Assembly: GCA_020849855.1 (NCBI GenBank)
Contig: JADZFO010000040.1
Coordinates: 62,001-126,000 of the forward strand
DNA length: 64,000 bases
Source: a bacterium
Lineage (GTDB): Bacteria > 4484-113 > JAFGCY01
Direction of reading: 5' to 3'
Part shown: positions 55,640 to 64,000 of the stretch, in pieces
Numbering within the stretch: position 1 is the first letter of the stretch
Layout: every line of letters begins with the position of its first letter
The notes under the pieces: generated by a model
Told to the model about the DNA's origin: nothing
Database searches by the model: none
The model's input: only the letters and a program-made list of their open reading frames with translations
Position numbers and translations under genes: made by a program

Positions 55640-56607
55640 TGCAGGCCCCGCTGCAGGCAGTTCAGCCGGCCCCCGCGCGGCGTGAGCTGCTGCTCTCAGC
55701 CATGCGCGAAGCCGGCTTCGACGACTGCCGCATCGCTCCCCCCCAGCTTGATCCAGAGGCGATGGCCCAGCACCTGAAGTGGATCGCCCGCGGCAATGCG
55801 GCGGATATGTGGTACCTGGAGCGCAAGCCAGAGGCGCGCTATGACGCAGGCAGCCTGCTGCCGGAGTGCGCCAGCGTGGCGGTCGGGGCTCTTTCCTACT
55901 ACCAGGCCGGGGATTACCAGCCCGCGGGCGGCACTGGCCGGGTTTCGCGCTATGCCTGGGGCAGCGACTACCACGATGTGCTCGGGGCTAAGCTGACGGC
56001 CGTCGGCCAGCGCCTGCAGCAGCATGACCCCGAACTGCGCTGGAAGGTCTGTGTTGATACCTCGCCCCTCAGTGAGAAGGCCTTTGCCCTCAGGGCCGGT
56101 CTGGGCTGGCACGGCCGCAACTCACTAGTACTGCACCCGCGCCTGGGGACCTATTTCTTCATCGGCCTGCTGCTGCTTAGCTGGCCCCTGAAGGCGGACG
56201 GGCCCCTCGAGCGCGACTGCGGCACCTGCACGCTTTGCCTGCGCGCCTGTCCCACCGAGGCGCTCAGCGGGCCGGGGATCCTCGATTCGCGCCGCTGCGT
56301 GAGCTATATCACCACCGAGCGCCGGGAAGAGACTGCGCTGCATGAGAAGCTGAGCGGCTGGCTTTATGGCTGCGATACCTGCCAGGAGGTCTGCCCCTTC
56401 AACGCGGGCCTGCCGGACAGCAGCGAGGCGGCCTTTGCGCCGCGGCCCTGGTCCCGCGCTCTCAGCGCGGAACAGGCGCTGGAGATGGATGAGGCGCAGT
56501 TTCAGCAGCACTTCCGTGGCACAGTCTTCCTGCGCCGGCGTCTGGGCCGCCTGCAGGCCCAGGCGCGCAACATCCTGGCCGCTGCCGCAGCGCAGTCCGA
56601 GTCTTAG
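55639..56607 (+). CDS. queG: Epoxyqueuosine reductase QueG
   Basis: The last step of queuosine synthesis in tRNA: B12- and 4Fe-4S-dependent reduction of epoxyqueuosine. The 322-residue protein begins with the QueG pattern SAMREAGFDDCRIAPPQ, has WKVCVDTSPLSEKAFALRAGLGWHGRNSLVL, and the two cluster motifs CGTCTLCLRACPTEAL and CDTCQEVCPFN. An extra helical C-terminus is normal. It is coupled to the preceding cytochrome gene. Confidence 0.94.
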   Translation: MQAPLQAVQPAPARRELLLSAMREAGFDDCRIAPPQLDPEAMAQHLKWIARGNAADMWYLERKPEARYDAGSLLPECASVAVGALSYYQAGDYQPAGGTGRVSRYAWGSDYHDVLGAKLTAVGQRLQQHDPELRWKVCVDTSPLSEKAFALRAGLGWHGRNSLVLHPRLGTYFFIGLLLLSWPLKADGPLERDCGTCTLCLRACPTEALSGPGILDSRRCVSYITTERREETALHEKLSGWLYGCDTCQEVCPFNAGLPDSSEAAFAPRPWSRALSAEQALEMDEAQFQQHFRGTVFLRRRLGRLQAQARNILAAAAAQSES

Positions 56608-56627
56608 TCTGGCCCTGGAGCCGGGTC

Positions 56628-57059
56628 TCAGCCCTGTCCGCGGCGCCGGAAGGTCAGGGGGATCAGCAGGAAGTGGAAGAGGGTCAGGGCAATCAGCGGG
56701 ACCAGCTTTGTCTGGCGCTGCTGCAGATCCTGGCGCCCCGTGCTGTGCTGGCGTTCCAGGTCGTCCACCACCTGCAGAAGCTGGCTTTCCTTTTCAATCG
56801 CCACCTGCGTATTGGCGCTGGCTTCGATGGCCTGCTGGGCGTTGTAGTTATCCCTTTCCACGCGCTGCTTTTCGCGCAGGGCCAAAAGCTCGTCCTTGGC
56901 CGTCTGGTGCGTGGCCTGCGCTGCACTCAGCGCGGCGGCCAGCTCGTCAAGCTGCGCGCTCTCATTGCTCAGGCGCGCGCCGAAGATGGCTGTTGTCGCG
57001 CTGCCGGCCAGGGCCCCCAGCAGGCAATAGGCGAACACAATCAGGCGGATTCCTTTCAC
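56628..57059 (-). CDS. Small membrane protein with coiled coil
   Basis: A 143-residue protein with an N-terminal helix (LIVFAYCLLGALAGSATTAIF), a long charged coiled coil (~30-110; QLDELAAALSAAQATHQTAK, DELLALREKQRVERDNYN) and a second C-terminal helix (VPLIALTLFHFLLIPLTF). No family recognised. It is transcribed just after the Opp-type ATPase gene with 6 bases between. Confidence 0.65.
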   Translation of the reverse strand: MKGIRLIVFAYCLLGALAGSATTAIFGARLSNESAQLDELAAALSAAQATHQTAKDELLALREKQRVERDNYNAQQAIEASANTQVAIEKESQLLQVVDDLERQHSTGRQDLQQRQTKLVPLIALTLFHFLLIPLTFRRRGQG

Positions 57060-57065
57060 GGCCTT

Positions 57066-58034
57066 TTATGACGCCTCCTGCGCGGATTCGTTTAGCCAGC
57101 AGGCTGAGCGCTGCCCGCCGGGCAGCTCAAACAGGGGCGGCGCAGAGGCCTGGCAGCGCGGCATTGCGCTGGGGCAGCGCGAAGCAAAGGCGCAGCCGGG
57201 CAGGAGCTGCGTGGCGTCGGGCAGGATGCCCTCCAAAGGCTGCACGCGGGCTGCGCCGGCTTCCGGCACGGGGATGGCCGCCAGCAGGGCCCGGGTATAG
57301 GGATGCGCCGGCTGGCTGAAGATGGCCGCCTTGGGGCCCTGCTCCACGATGCGCCCGGCGTACATCACCGCCACATCGTCGGACAGGAAGCGCACCACGG
57401 ACAGGTCATGGCTGATAAACAGGTAACTCAGGCCATGCTCGGCCTGCAGGCGCAGCAGAAGGTCCAGCACCTGGGCCTGGATCGAGGCGTCAAGCGCGCT
57501 GACGGGCTCGTCAGCCACGATCAGTTCAGGCTGCAGCGCCAGGGCCCGGGCGATGCAGACGCGCTGGCGCTGGCCGCCGGAAAGCTCATGGGGGTAGCGC
57601 CGGGCGAAGTCGGGGTCCAGCTCCACATCCTTCATCAGCCCGGCCAGGCGGTCGCTGTGCTCGCTGGCCGGGATGCGGTGCACCAGCAGTGGTTCAATGA
57701 TCGATGCGCCCACGGTGCGGCGCGGGTTCAGCGCGCCCATCGGGTCCTGGAAGACTATGCCGATGCGGCGGCGCAGGGCCTGCATCCGGGCGGCCGTGGC
57801 CGCTGTCAGCTCCTCGCCGTCCAGACGGATGGAGCCAGCGCTGGGCTCAATCAGGCGCAGGATCATGCGCCCGGTGGTGCTCTTGCCGCAGCCGCTCTCG
57901 CCCACCAGGGCCAGGGTCCGTCCGCGCCGCAGGCTGAAGCTGACATTCTGCACGGCATGCAGCACGGCCCCGCCCTTGAGCGCGAAGTTCTTGCTCAGGG
58001 CCTCGACCTGCAGCAGGGGCGCGGGATCAGCCAT
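57066..58034 (-). CDS. Oligopeptide/dipeptide ABC transporter ATPase (OppF/DppF type)
   Basis: A 322-residue ATPase of the peptide-uptake family. Walker A GESGCGKST, the signature HELSGGQRQRVCIARALAL and Walker B LIVADEPVSALDASIQAQ are typical, as is the C-terminal oligopeptide domain with four Cys (CAFASRCPSAMPRC, then CWLNESAQ) that in relatives binds an iron-sulfur cluster. The partner ATPase and permeases are not adjacent. It overlaps the gene upstream by 8 bases. Confidence 0.93.
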   Translation of the reverse strand: MADPAPLLQVEALSKNFALKGGAVLHAVQNVSFSLRRGRTLALVGESGCGKSTTGRMILRLIEPSAGSIRLDGEELTAATAARMQALRRRIGIVFQDPMGALNPRRTVGASIIEPLLVHRIPASEHSDRLAGLMKDVELDPDFARRYPHELSGGQRQRVCIARALALQPELIVADEPVSALDASIQAQVLDLLLRLQAEHGLSYLFISHDLSVVRFLSDDVAVMYAGRIVEQGPKAAIFSQPAHPYTRALLAAIPVPEAGAARVQPLEGILPDATQLLPGCAFASRCPSAMPRCQASAPPLFELPGGQRSACWLNESAQEAS

Positions 58035-59229
58035 CCGCGGGCCTCGGCCGCGGGGGCGCCTTGGGCCGCGGCTTGGCTCCCGCGCCGGCGCGCTTTGGGG
58101 CTGGCTTGCGCTGCTGCTGCGCTTCCTGCAGCAGCCAGGGCCAGGCCAGCAGGATGTCGTGCAGGGCCTCGGCCTTGCGCCGTGGCAGGCCCAGGGCCCG
58201 CAGCTCGCCGGTGCCCGGCACGTTCTCGATCCCCGGCTTGGCCTTGGGCAGGCTGCGCAGCCAGCCCATCAGCTGGCTGCGGCTGAAAAGCACGCCATAG
58301 GGCGAAACCAGCAGCTCATGCGCCTCGGTCAGCCAGGCCAGCACATGCAGGTCGCTTGGCATCTGCTCCTGCAGCTTCTGCAGCAGCACCGGCTCTTCGC
58401 GCTCCACCATGTCCAGCACGAAACCGGCGGTCTCCAGCACCGGGCGCTCAGGGGTGCGCAGGCTGCCCTCGGGCTGCGGCTGGCTGCTCAGCTCCTCCAG
58501 CACCAGGGCGGCCAGACGGGGGTCCAGGCCGGGCTGCCACTGCAGGATGTGCGCCAGGTCGGCATTCTTCCAAAAGGGGTTCTTGCGGCGCAGGCGCTGC
58601 ATCCGCGCCGATACTTCAGCTGCGCAGCGGCGCAGGTAATCCCGCGCGACCAGCCGGCCCGGCGCCTTGACCACTTCTTCCGGCGGCATGGCGCTGGGGC
58701 AGTCAAAACGCAGGCACTCGGCGCGGAACTCCGCGGAATCGGCAAAGCCCGTGCGGGCCAGTTCAAGGGCCAGCCACCAGTAGGGCGCGCGGGCCTCCGG
58801 CTCAGCGCTCAGCGCTGTGCCCTGGTTCACCGCGGCCTTCGAGAAGCCCTCGCGGCGCACCCGCGGCCAGGCCGAGAAGTCTTCGGGCGCCGCCTGCAGC
58901 AAAAGCAGGCGGTCAGGCTTCTTGCCCCCGACGCGTCCACGGTGCGCGGCGCTTTCCCGCAGTCGCAGGCGGTGGCGGTCATCCTGCACCGGGATCAGGC
59001 CAAGGCAGAAGTTCACCCGGCCGATGGTGGCATCGGCCAGGGGCACGAAACGGTGGCGGACCTGGGCCTCGTCGGCCTCGATCAGGCTGATCTCCCCGGA
59101 CGGCGCGCTGCCTCCCAGCAGCAGCGCGAAACGCTGGCGCTGCGGCGGGGGCCGCCGCACTGCGCTATCAGCCTCCGGCCGGCGCCGCGGCCCCGCGGGC
59201 CGTCCGCCCTGCTGCTCCGGGCGCGGCAT
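58027..59229 (-). CDS. Protein of unknown function
   Basis: A 400-residue protein. Both ends are basic, Arg/Pro-rich and likely disordered (RRPPPQRQRF; KPAPKRAGAGAKPRPKAPPRPR). The centre is helical: RFDCPSAMPPEEVVKAPGRL, DYLRRCAAEVSARMQRLRRK, then VPGTGELRALGLPRRKAEALHDILLAWPWLL, which has the look of a helix-hairpin-helix-like nucleic-acid-binding end. No family recognised. The gene is flanked by ATG/TG overlaps with kdsB and the ATPase, so all lie in one unit. Confidence 0.6.
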   Translation of the reverse strand: MPRPEQQGGRPAGPRRRPEADSAVRRPPPQRQRFALLLGGSAPSGEISLIEADEAQVRHRFVPLADATIGRVNFCLGLIPVQDDRHRLRLRESAAHRGRVGGKKPDRLLLLQAAPEDFSAWPRVRREGFSKAAVNQGTALSAEPEARAPYWWLALELARTGFADSAEFRAECLRFDCPSAMPPEEVVKAPGRLVARDYLRRCAAEVSARMQRLRRKNPFWKNADLAHILQWQPGLDPRLAALVLEELSSQPQPEGSLRTPERPVLETAGFVLDMVEREEPVLLQKLQEQMPSDLHVLAWLTEAHELLVSPYGVLFSRSQLMGWLRSLPKAKPGIENVPGTGELRALGLPRRKAEALHDILLAWPWLLQEAQQQRKPAPKRAGAGAKPRPKAPPRPRPADG

Positions 59230-59963
59230 CAGACCTCACCGTGCGCGGCCAGATAGGCCAGCACCTTGTCCACATCTTCAGGCGTGTTGACTTCCATGCC
59301 CGGGTACTCGCATTCCACGGTCAGGATGCGGATGCCGGCGAACATCGCCCGCAGCTGCTCCAGGCCCTCGCTGCGCTCGGCCATCGCCGTCGGGAAATCG
59401 GTGATGCTCAGCAGGGTATCGCGGCTGTACATGTAGATCCCGATATGCCGGAAGTACACGGCCTCGGCTTCATTGCGGGGGTAGGGGATGGTGCTGCGGC
59501 TGAAGTAAAGCGCGAAGTCGCGGCGGTCCTTCACCACCTTCACCGTGTTCGGGTCGCTGATCCCGGGGTGCCCGGCGGGCATGTGGGTGATCAATGTGCT
59601 CATCGGAGCCAGGCTCTGCAGCGTGCGCCCGACCAGGGCGTCAACCGCCCGCGGGTTGAGCAGGGGCTCATCGCCCTGCATGTTGACGTAGTAGTCATAA
59701 GCCTGGGTCAGCGCCACTTCGCCCAGGCGGTCGGTCCCGCTGGGGCAGTCCGGGCTGGTCATGAGCGCTGTGCCGCCAAAGCCGCGTACATGCTCGGCGA
59801 TGCGCTCGTCGTCGGTGGCCACGATCACCGCGCTGAGGCTGCTGCACTTCATGCCCTGCTCCCAGACGCGCTGGACCAGGGTCTTGCCGCCGATATCCAC
59901 CAGCGGTTTGCCCGGCAGGCGCTGCGCGCTGTAGCGGGCGGGGATGATGCCAAGAACTTTCAC
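59229..59963 (-). CDS. kdsB: 3-deoxy-manno-octulosonate cytidylyltransferase
   Basis: Activates Kdo with CTP for lipopolysaccharide synthesis. The 244-residue protein begins KVLGIIPARYSAQRLPGKPL, with SAVIVATDDERI and MTSPDCPSGTDRLGE, then YYVNMQGDEPLLNPRAVDAL and RHIGIYMYSRDTLL, all diagnostic. Usual length. The GTG start lies 6 bases after TATAAT. The next gene starts within its stop. It is direct evidence for an LPS-bearing outer membrane. Confidence 0.95.
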   Translation of the reverse strand: MKVLGIIPARYSAQRLPGKPLVDIGGKTLVQRVWEQGMKCSSLSAVIVATDDERIAEHVRGFGGTALMTSPDCPSGTDRLGEVALTQAYDYYVNMQGDEPLLNPRAVDALVGRTLQSLAPMSTLITHMPAGHPGISDPNTVKVVKDRRDFALYFSRSTIPYPRNEAEAVYFRHIGIYMYSRDTLLSITDFPTAMAERSEGLEQLRAMFAGIRILTVECEYPGMEVNTPEDVDKVLAYLAAHGEV

Positions 59964-59969
59964 GCGCAG

Positions 59970-59975
59970 ATTATA
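59970..59975 (-). promoter_or_regulatory. -10 box TATAAT of leaderless kdsB
   Basis: On the minus strand a perfect TATAAT ends 6 bases before the GTG start. Confidence 0.6.
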
Positions 59976-59984
59976 GGGCTGAAG

Positions 59985-61193
59985 CTAGGCCCCGCCCTCG
60001 CCGTGCGGATTCTCGCCGTGCGGGCTCGCGGCATCGCCAAAGCCCTCGCCGTGGGGGTTCTCAACCCCCGGCGCCACATCGCCAAAGCCTTCGCCATGCG
60101 GGTTGCTCATCCCGCCGCCGCTGCCGAAGCCCTCGCCGTGCGGGTTCTCCACGCCAGGCTTGGCCGGGCCCAGGCCCATCTCTTCCAGGCTGCCGCCCTC
60201 GCCATGCGGGTTGGGCATGGCCGGCGGCTCCTTGCCGTCGATGAGCGCGATCTCCTTCTCAGCCTTGTACTTGCTGATCTCGTCGCTGGACAGGGTCAGG
60301 GCCTTGGCGAACATCTCGCGGGCCTTGACCTTATCCTTCTTGTGCAGATGCACCTGGCCCAGGTTGAACCAGGCGTTGAACATCTCTGGCTTGGCCGTCA
60401 CCACCGCTTCCAGCTCCACCCGGGCCTTGTCGGTCCAGCTGCCGTCCTTGGTGTCGTCGGCCTTCTGCAGGTACATAGTCGAGCGGTCGATCTGCACGTT
60501 CCAGTAGTCGCTGGAAGTGGCCGGGTCGGCCTGCTCCAGGTATTGGCTGTACCACTTGATGGCGTCGTCAGTCTTGCCGAGGTCATAGGCCAGGTTGCCA
60601 AGGAAAGGCAGCACCTGCACATCATCCGGCTTAAGCTTGTGGAAGAACTCCAGCGCCATCATGGCGCCTTCGCCATCGCCGGCCATCACCGCCGCCTGGG
60701 CCACATCCGCGGTGATCGAGACGGCCTTCTCTGTATCCAGCTTCTTCTCGTCGATCTGCTTCTGAATGCCGTCCAGCGAGAGCTGCACGTATTCGCGGGC
60801 CTTCTCGATCTTGCCAACCTGCTGGTAAAGGGTGTAAACCTCGTTCAGGGCCTTGGTGTCCGTCGGGTCGGTCTCAATGCGCTTTTTCAGCGCGCCGACC
60901 TGCTCCAGCACCTTGCCCATCACTTCCTCGCCGGCCGCGCCACCCATCATCGGGGCGCCGGCGTTGTCCTTCTTGGCCGGGAAGAGCAGAAAGCCGCCCA
61001 CACCAAGCAGCACAAACAGCAGGGCCAGGCCGGCCCAGTTGACCTTTGGCCCGGCTGCCGCCTTATGCTCCTCGGACTTGGCCGCAGGCTTGGCCGCGGC
61101 GATGGCGTCCTCCGCGATGGGGGAGCCGCACTGGTCGCAGAAGCGCGCAATGTCGCGGTTCTCGGCATTACAGGCGGGACAGACGTTTAACAC
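59985..61193 (-). CDS. Zinc-ribbon, membrane-anchored TPR protein with PHGEG repeat tail
   Basis: A 402-residue protein. It begins with a zinc ribbon (VCPACNAENRDIARFCDQCGSP), then one membrane helix (~52-68; WAGLALLFVLLGVGGFLLF), then TPR-type helical repeats (~90-320; ALNEVYTLYQQVGKIEKARE, AWFNLGQVHLHKKDKVKARE). The last ~75 residues carry five copies of NPHGEG plus one SPHGEN, separated by Gly-rich spacers. GGAGG precedes the GTG. The tail could bind metal or peptides outside the membrane, but this is a guess. It is placed between kdsB and hpf on the same strand. Confidence 0.75.
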   Translation of the reverse strand: MLNVCPACNAENRDIARFCDQCGSPIAEDAIAAAKPAAKSEEHKAAAGPKVNWAGLALLFVLLGVGGFLLFPAKKDNAGAPMMGGAAGEEVMGKVLEQVGALKKRIETDPTDTKALNEVYTLYQQVGKIEKAREYVQLSLDGIQKQIDEKKLDTEKAVSITADVAQAAVMAGDGEGAMMALEFFHKLKPDDVQVLPFLGNLAYDLGKTDDAIKWYSQYLEQADPATSSDYWNVQIDRSTMYLQKADDTKDGSWTDKARVELEAVVTAKPEMFNAWFNLGQVHLHKKDKVKAREMFAKALTLSSDEISKYKAEKEIALIDGKEPPAMPNPHGEGGSLEEMGLGPAKPGVENPHGEGFGSGGGMSNPHGEGFGDVAPGVENPHGEGFGDAASPHGENPHGEGGA

Positions 61194-61229
61194 TTGATCC
61201 TCCAGGCGCGGGCCGGCGGCCGGTCAGCC

Positions 61230-61841
61230 TTATTCGCTCAGCTCGCTCTCGGGCACAACCAGCCCGAAGTTTCCATCGCTGCGCTTATAAACACAGTTGA
61301 TATTGCCGCTGCCGTTGAAGAAGAGATAGAAGTCCCGCTTGGCGTGCTTAAGCTGGGCCAGCGCGTCGCGGGTGCTCATCGGCTTGAGGCTGAACTTCTC
61401 CACAAAGACCAGCGGCTGATCGCCGGCGGCTGCCGAGCGGCCACTGCCGCCAGTGCGGGCCGAACTGCCGGCTCCGCGGCCGTTTCCGCCGCGGGCGGCC
61501 AGCACGGCGCTCTCGCTCACCTTTTGGTGGTTCTGCTGCTGCTTGTCCAGCAGGCGGCCCTTGGCCTTCTTAAGCTGCTGGATCAGCTTCTCAACCACGG
61601 CGTCCACCGCCGCGCGGAAGTTCTCGCCTGCCTCCTCGCCGCGCAGGTCGGCGCCCGGGATGTGCAGGACGATCTCAATCTTGTTCGCCTTGGCCTTGGT
61701 CTTGCTGGCCTTCTCGGTCAGGGTGACCGTTGTGCGCTCGATGCGGCGATACACACGCATCAGCTTGCCCAGCTTCTCCAGCACATAGGCGCGGACATCT
61801 TCAGGCACGACGAAATTCTTTCCGGTAATGGCGATCGGCAT
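61230..61841 (-). CDS. hpf: Ribosome hibernation promoting factor, long form
   Basis: A ribosome-dimerising stress protein of 203 residues. The N-terminal domain (IAITGKNFVVPEDVRAYVLEKLGKL and IEIVLHIPGADLRGEEAGENFRAAVDAVVEKL) is the S30AE/RaiA fold; after a Gly/Ala/Ser linker the C-terminal domain of long HPF follows (LVFVEKFSLKPMSTRDALAQLKHAKRDFYLFFN). AAGGGGG precedes the ATG. It is divergent from lepA. Confidence 0.95.
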   Translation of the reverse strand: MPIAITGKNFVVPEDVRAYVLEKLGKLMRVYRRIERTTVTLTEKASKTKAKANKIEIVLHIPGADLRGEEAGENFRAAVDAVVEKLIQQLKKAKGRLLDKQQQNHQKVSESAVLAARGGNGRGAGSSARTGGSGRSAAAGDQPLVFVEKFSLKPMSTRDALAQLKHAKRDFYLFFNGSGNINCVYKRSDGNFGLVVPESELSE

Positions 61842-61974
61842 TACAGCCCCCTTGCAATTGAGCCAATTCAGACTAATTGGCAGCGGTTATGTTAACACGC
61901 TCAGCCGCCCGGCGGCAGCGCCTTCGCAGTTCGCGCTCCCGCCCGGGCAAAGTGGGCGCGGGGGCGGTATCTGC

Positions 61975-61980
61975 TATCAT
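61975..61980 (+). promoter_or_regulatory. -10 box TATCAT near lepA start
   Basis: TATCAT ends 10 bases before the lepA ATG with no ribosome binding site; very short leader or leaderless. Confidence 0.4.
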
Positions 61981-61990
61981 CGTCGGCCCA

Positions 61991-63802
61991 ATGCCCGCCC
62001 TTTCCCATATCCGCAACTTCTGTATCGTGGCGCATATCGACCACGGCAAGTCCACGCTTGCCGACCGCATGATCGACCTCTGCGGGACCATCGATGAGCG
62101 CAAGATGCAGGACCAGGTCCTGGACCGCATGGACCTGGAGCGGGAGCGCGGCATCACCATCAAGCTGCAGGCTGTCCGCATGGCCTACAAGGCAGACGAC
62201 GGGCAGGACTACCAGCTCAACCTGATTGACACCCCCGGCCACGTTGACTTCACCTACGAAGTCAGCCGCAGCCTCAAGGCCTGCGAAGGCGCGATCCTCC
62301 TGGTGGACGCGGCGCAGGGCGTCGAGGCCCAGACCCTGGCCAACCTTTACCTTGCCATCGAAGCCGGGCTGGAGATCATCCCGGTGATGAACAAGATCGA
62401 CCTGCCCGTGGCCCGCCCGGACGAGATCGCCGAGGAGATTATCAACATCATCGGCGGCAGCAAGGATGACGTGCTGCGGGTCTCGGCCAAGAGCGGTATG
62501 GGCGTGCGGGAGCTGCTGGAATCCGTCGTGCGCCAGATCCCCCCGCCCAAGGGCGATCCCTCCGGCCCGCTCAGCGCGCTGGTCTTCGACAGCCATTTCG
62601 ACAAGTACCGCGGCGTGATCACCTATTGCCGCGTTTTTGACGGCACGGTCAAGGCCAACGACTACGTGCGGATGATGAGCAACGACCGCAAGTATGAAGT
62701 GGCGGAGGTCGGCATCTTCAGCCCCGAGATGCGCGCTGTGAAGCAGCTCTCGGCCGGCGAGACCGGCTATCTGGTCTCCGGCATCAAGACCGTCACCGAG
62801 GCCCGCGTCGGCGATACCATCACCAACGCCACCAATGGGGTTAAGGAGCCCATCCCGGGCTACCGCGAGCCCAAGCCCCTGGTCTTCTGCAGCCTCTACC
62901 CCAGCAACAGTGAGCAGATCGACGAACTGCGCGCCGCCCTGGAAAAGCTGAAGCTCAACGATGCGGCCCTGCACTTCGAGCAGGAAAGCTCCGAGGCCCT
63001 CGGCTTCGGCTTCCGCTGCGGCTTCCTCGGCCTCCTGCACATGGAAATCGTGCAGGAACGCCTGGAGCGCGAGTACGACCTTGACCTCGTTTCCACCAGC
63101 CCCTCGGTGGTCTACCACTGCTACCTCAACAACGGTGAGGAAGTGGTGGTGGACAACCCGGCGCGCTACCCCGACCCGACGAAGATTGCCCGCATTGAAG
63201 AGCCGATGGTCGCGGCCCAGATCCTCTGCCCCGAGAAGTACTTCTCCGGCCTCATCGACCTGTGCAAGAAGAAGCGCGGTGTCTTCGTGAACAGCGAATA
63301 CATTGGCGCCGAGAGGCTGAACCTGCACTTCACCCTGCCGATGGCCGAGATCCTCTTTGACTTCTACGACCAGCTCAAGACCCTCAGCCGCGGCTACGCC
63401 AGCTTTGACTACCACTTCACCGGCTACCAGGAAAGCGACCTGGTCAAGGTGGATATCCTGGTCAACGCCGTCAAGGCTGACGCGCTGAGCTTTATCTGCC
63501 ACCGCTCGGAGAGCGCCTATCGCGGGCGCAAGGTGGTGGAGCAGCTCCAGCGCACCATTCCGCGCCACCAGTTCCAGATCCCCCTGCAGGCGGCCGTGGG
63601 CAACAACGTCATCTCGCGCCAGAACATCGCCCCCCTGCGCAAGGACGTAACGGCGAAGTGCTACGGCGGCGACATCAGCCGCAAGCGCAAGCTGCTGGAG
63701 AAGCAGAAGGAAGGCAAGGCGCGCATGAAGTCCATCGGCCGGGTCGAGATCCCGCAGGAAGCCTTCCTGGCGGTGCTGCGCTATGACGAACCAAAGAAGT
63801 AG
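61991..63802 (+). CDS. lepA: Elongation factor 4 (LepA)
   Basis: A ribosome-associated GTPase of 603 residues, the usual length. G1 is AHIDHGKST, and the switch II region is [22 protein letters not shown] is G4. The LepA-specific domain appears near the end ([55 protein letters not shown]). The frame is open upstream, but homology begins at this ATG. The next gene overlaps its 3' end or follows within a few bases. Confidence 0.96.
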   Translation: MPALSHIRNFCIVAHIDHGKSTLADRMIDLCGTIDERKMQDQVLDRMDLERERGITIKLQAVRMAYKADDGQDYQLNLIDTPGHVDFTYEVSRSLKACEGAILLVDAAQGVEAQTLANLYLAIEAGLEIIPVMNKIDLPVARPDEIAEEIINIIGGSKDDVLRVSAKSGMGVRELLESVVRQIPPPKGDPSGPLSALVFDSHFDKYRGVITYCRVFDGTVKANDYVRMMSNDRKYEVAEVGIFSPEMRAVKQLSAGETGYLVSGIKTVTEARVGDTITNATNGVKEPIPGYREPKPLVFCSLYPSNSEQIDELRAALEKLKLNDAALHFEQESSEALGFGFRCGFLGLLHMEIVQERLEREYDLDLVSTSPSVVYHCYLNNGEEVVVDNPARYPDPTKIARIEEPMVAAQILCPEKYFSGLIDLCKKKRGVFVNSEYIGAERLNLHFTLPMAEILFDFYDQLKTLSRGYASFDYHFTGYQESDLVKVDILVNAVKADALSFICHRSESAYRGRKVVEQLQRTIPRHQFQIPLQAAVGNNVISRQNIAPLRKDVTAKCYGGDISRKRKLLEKQKEGKARMKSIGRVEIPQEAFLAVLRYDEPKK

Positions 63803-64000
63803 TCTCATGCTGGGAGCGCCGGCTTCAGCCGGCCTTCTCCTTGCGGCCCTGATCCTGCTTGTCACAAGCGGACTGGCCTCAGCCGCAGAACCCGAGGCCA
63901 TCGAGGTCCAGACCGGCTACTCCGAATCCGACATCGAAGCGCCCCAGGACCACTACCAGACCGTTCCGCTGCATGCCTCATACTGGTACTCCGCCGAGCC
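63783..64000 (+). CDS. Secreted protein of unknown function (3' truncated)
   Basis: The frame is open from an ATG inside the end of lepA to the window edge, so no stop is visible. The first ~35 residues form a signal peptide ([20 protein letters not shown], cleavage likely after SGLASA). About 35 residues of the mature protein follow ([20 protein letters not shown] and onward) without a recognisable family. A second in-frame ATG at 63807 is also plausible. A hairpin repeat lies inside the signal-peptide codons. Confidence 0.6.
   Translation, partial: MTNQRSSLMLGAPASAGLLLAALILLVTSGLASAAEPEAIEVQTGYSESDIEAPQDHYQTVPLHASYWYSAE
63813..63833. repeat. Hairpin repeat, GGAGCGC type, inside a coding region
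   Basis: GGAGCGC is followed by CCGGCT-TC-AGCCGG, the same layout as at 20152 and 31442, here within the codons of a signal peptide. Confidence 0.5.

Noticed and set aside
61901-63901. 666-codon open frame on the minus strand
   Set aside because: It is the antisense shadow of lepA; the composition (many Asp, His, Val, Ala) is typical of shadow frames.

Overview
The window is high-GC bacterial chromosomal DNA from a Gram-negative-type (diderm) cell: it carries kdsB (Kdo activation for LPS), an RND efflux pump with an outer-membrane channel, lipoproteins and a flagellar cap gene. No insertion sequence, phage or CRISPR array was seen. The lineage cannot be named from this sequence alone. A 23S rRNA gene with no 16S or 5S beside it, a very large FliD, bacillithiol synthesis (bshA), a multihaem cytochrome fused to a phosphatase-like domain and many leaderless genes point to a poorly studied phylum, perhaps near Planctomycetota, but this is inference.

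Layout. 1-6.7 kb: metal island with a CzcC/CusC channel (cut by the window edge), a His-rich repeat lipoprotein, CzcB-like adaptor, CzcA-like pump and a Cys-rich copper-storage-like protein. 6.8-12.5 kb: initiator tRNA-Met, a crotonase-family enzyme, livHMGF (branched-chain amino acid ABC transporter without its binding protein) and tRNA-His. 12.5-17.6 kb: a membrane protein, then a tight forward cluster: Cys-rich/TIR-like protein, zinc-ribbon protein, NTF2-like protein, bshA, thiE, thiS. 17.6-31.5 kb: DUF885 protein with a histone-H1-like tail, hairpin repeats, ABC ATPase, pcm, a zinc-finger membrane protein, miaA, and several secreted or membrane proteins. 31.5-34.4 kb: VOC protein, aldo/keto reductase, nhaA. 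34.4-38.5 kb: a solitary 23S rRNA unit on the minus strand with its own promoter and leader. 38.5-49.7 kb: trpS with a foreign-looking insert, dnaX, monohaem cytochrome, MFS permease, pentapeptide protein, CgeB-like protein, sfsA, tetrahaem cytochrome, rapZ, tRNA-Met. 49.7-64 kb: giant fliD, HtrA protease, cytochrome lipoprotein, queG, Opp-type ATPase, kdsB, TPR protein, hpf, lepA and the start of a secreted protein.

Expression signals. About twenty genes have a TANNNT -10 box ending only 5-10 bases before an ATG or GTG start and no ribosome binding site, so they look leaderless. Genes inside operons or with real leaders instead show AGGAG-type sites. Two full sigma-70 promoters were found, before the DUF885 gene and before the 23S rRNA gene. 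Two families of short palindromic intergenic repeats recur.

The best candidates for new biology are the leaderless gene-start architecture, the solitary 23S unit with long-range leader/trailer pairing, the low-GC in-frame insert in trpS, the His-rich repeat shared by two neighbouring efflux genes, and the Cys-rich/TIR-like plus zinc-ribbon gene pair.
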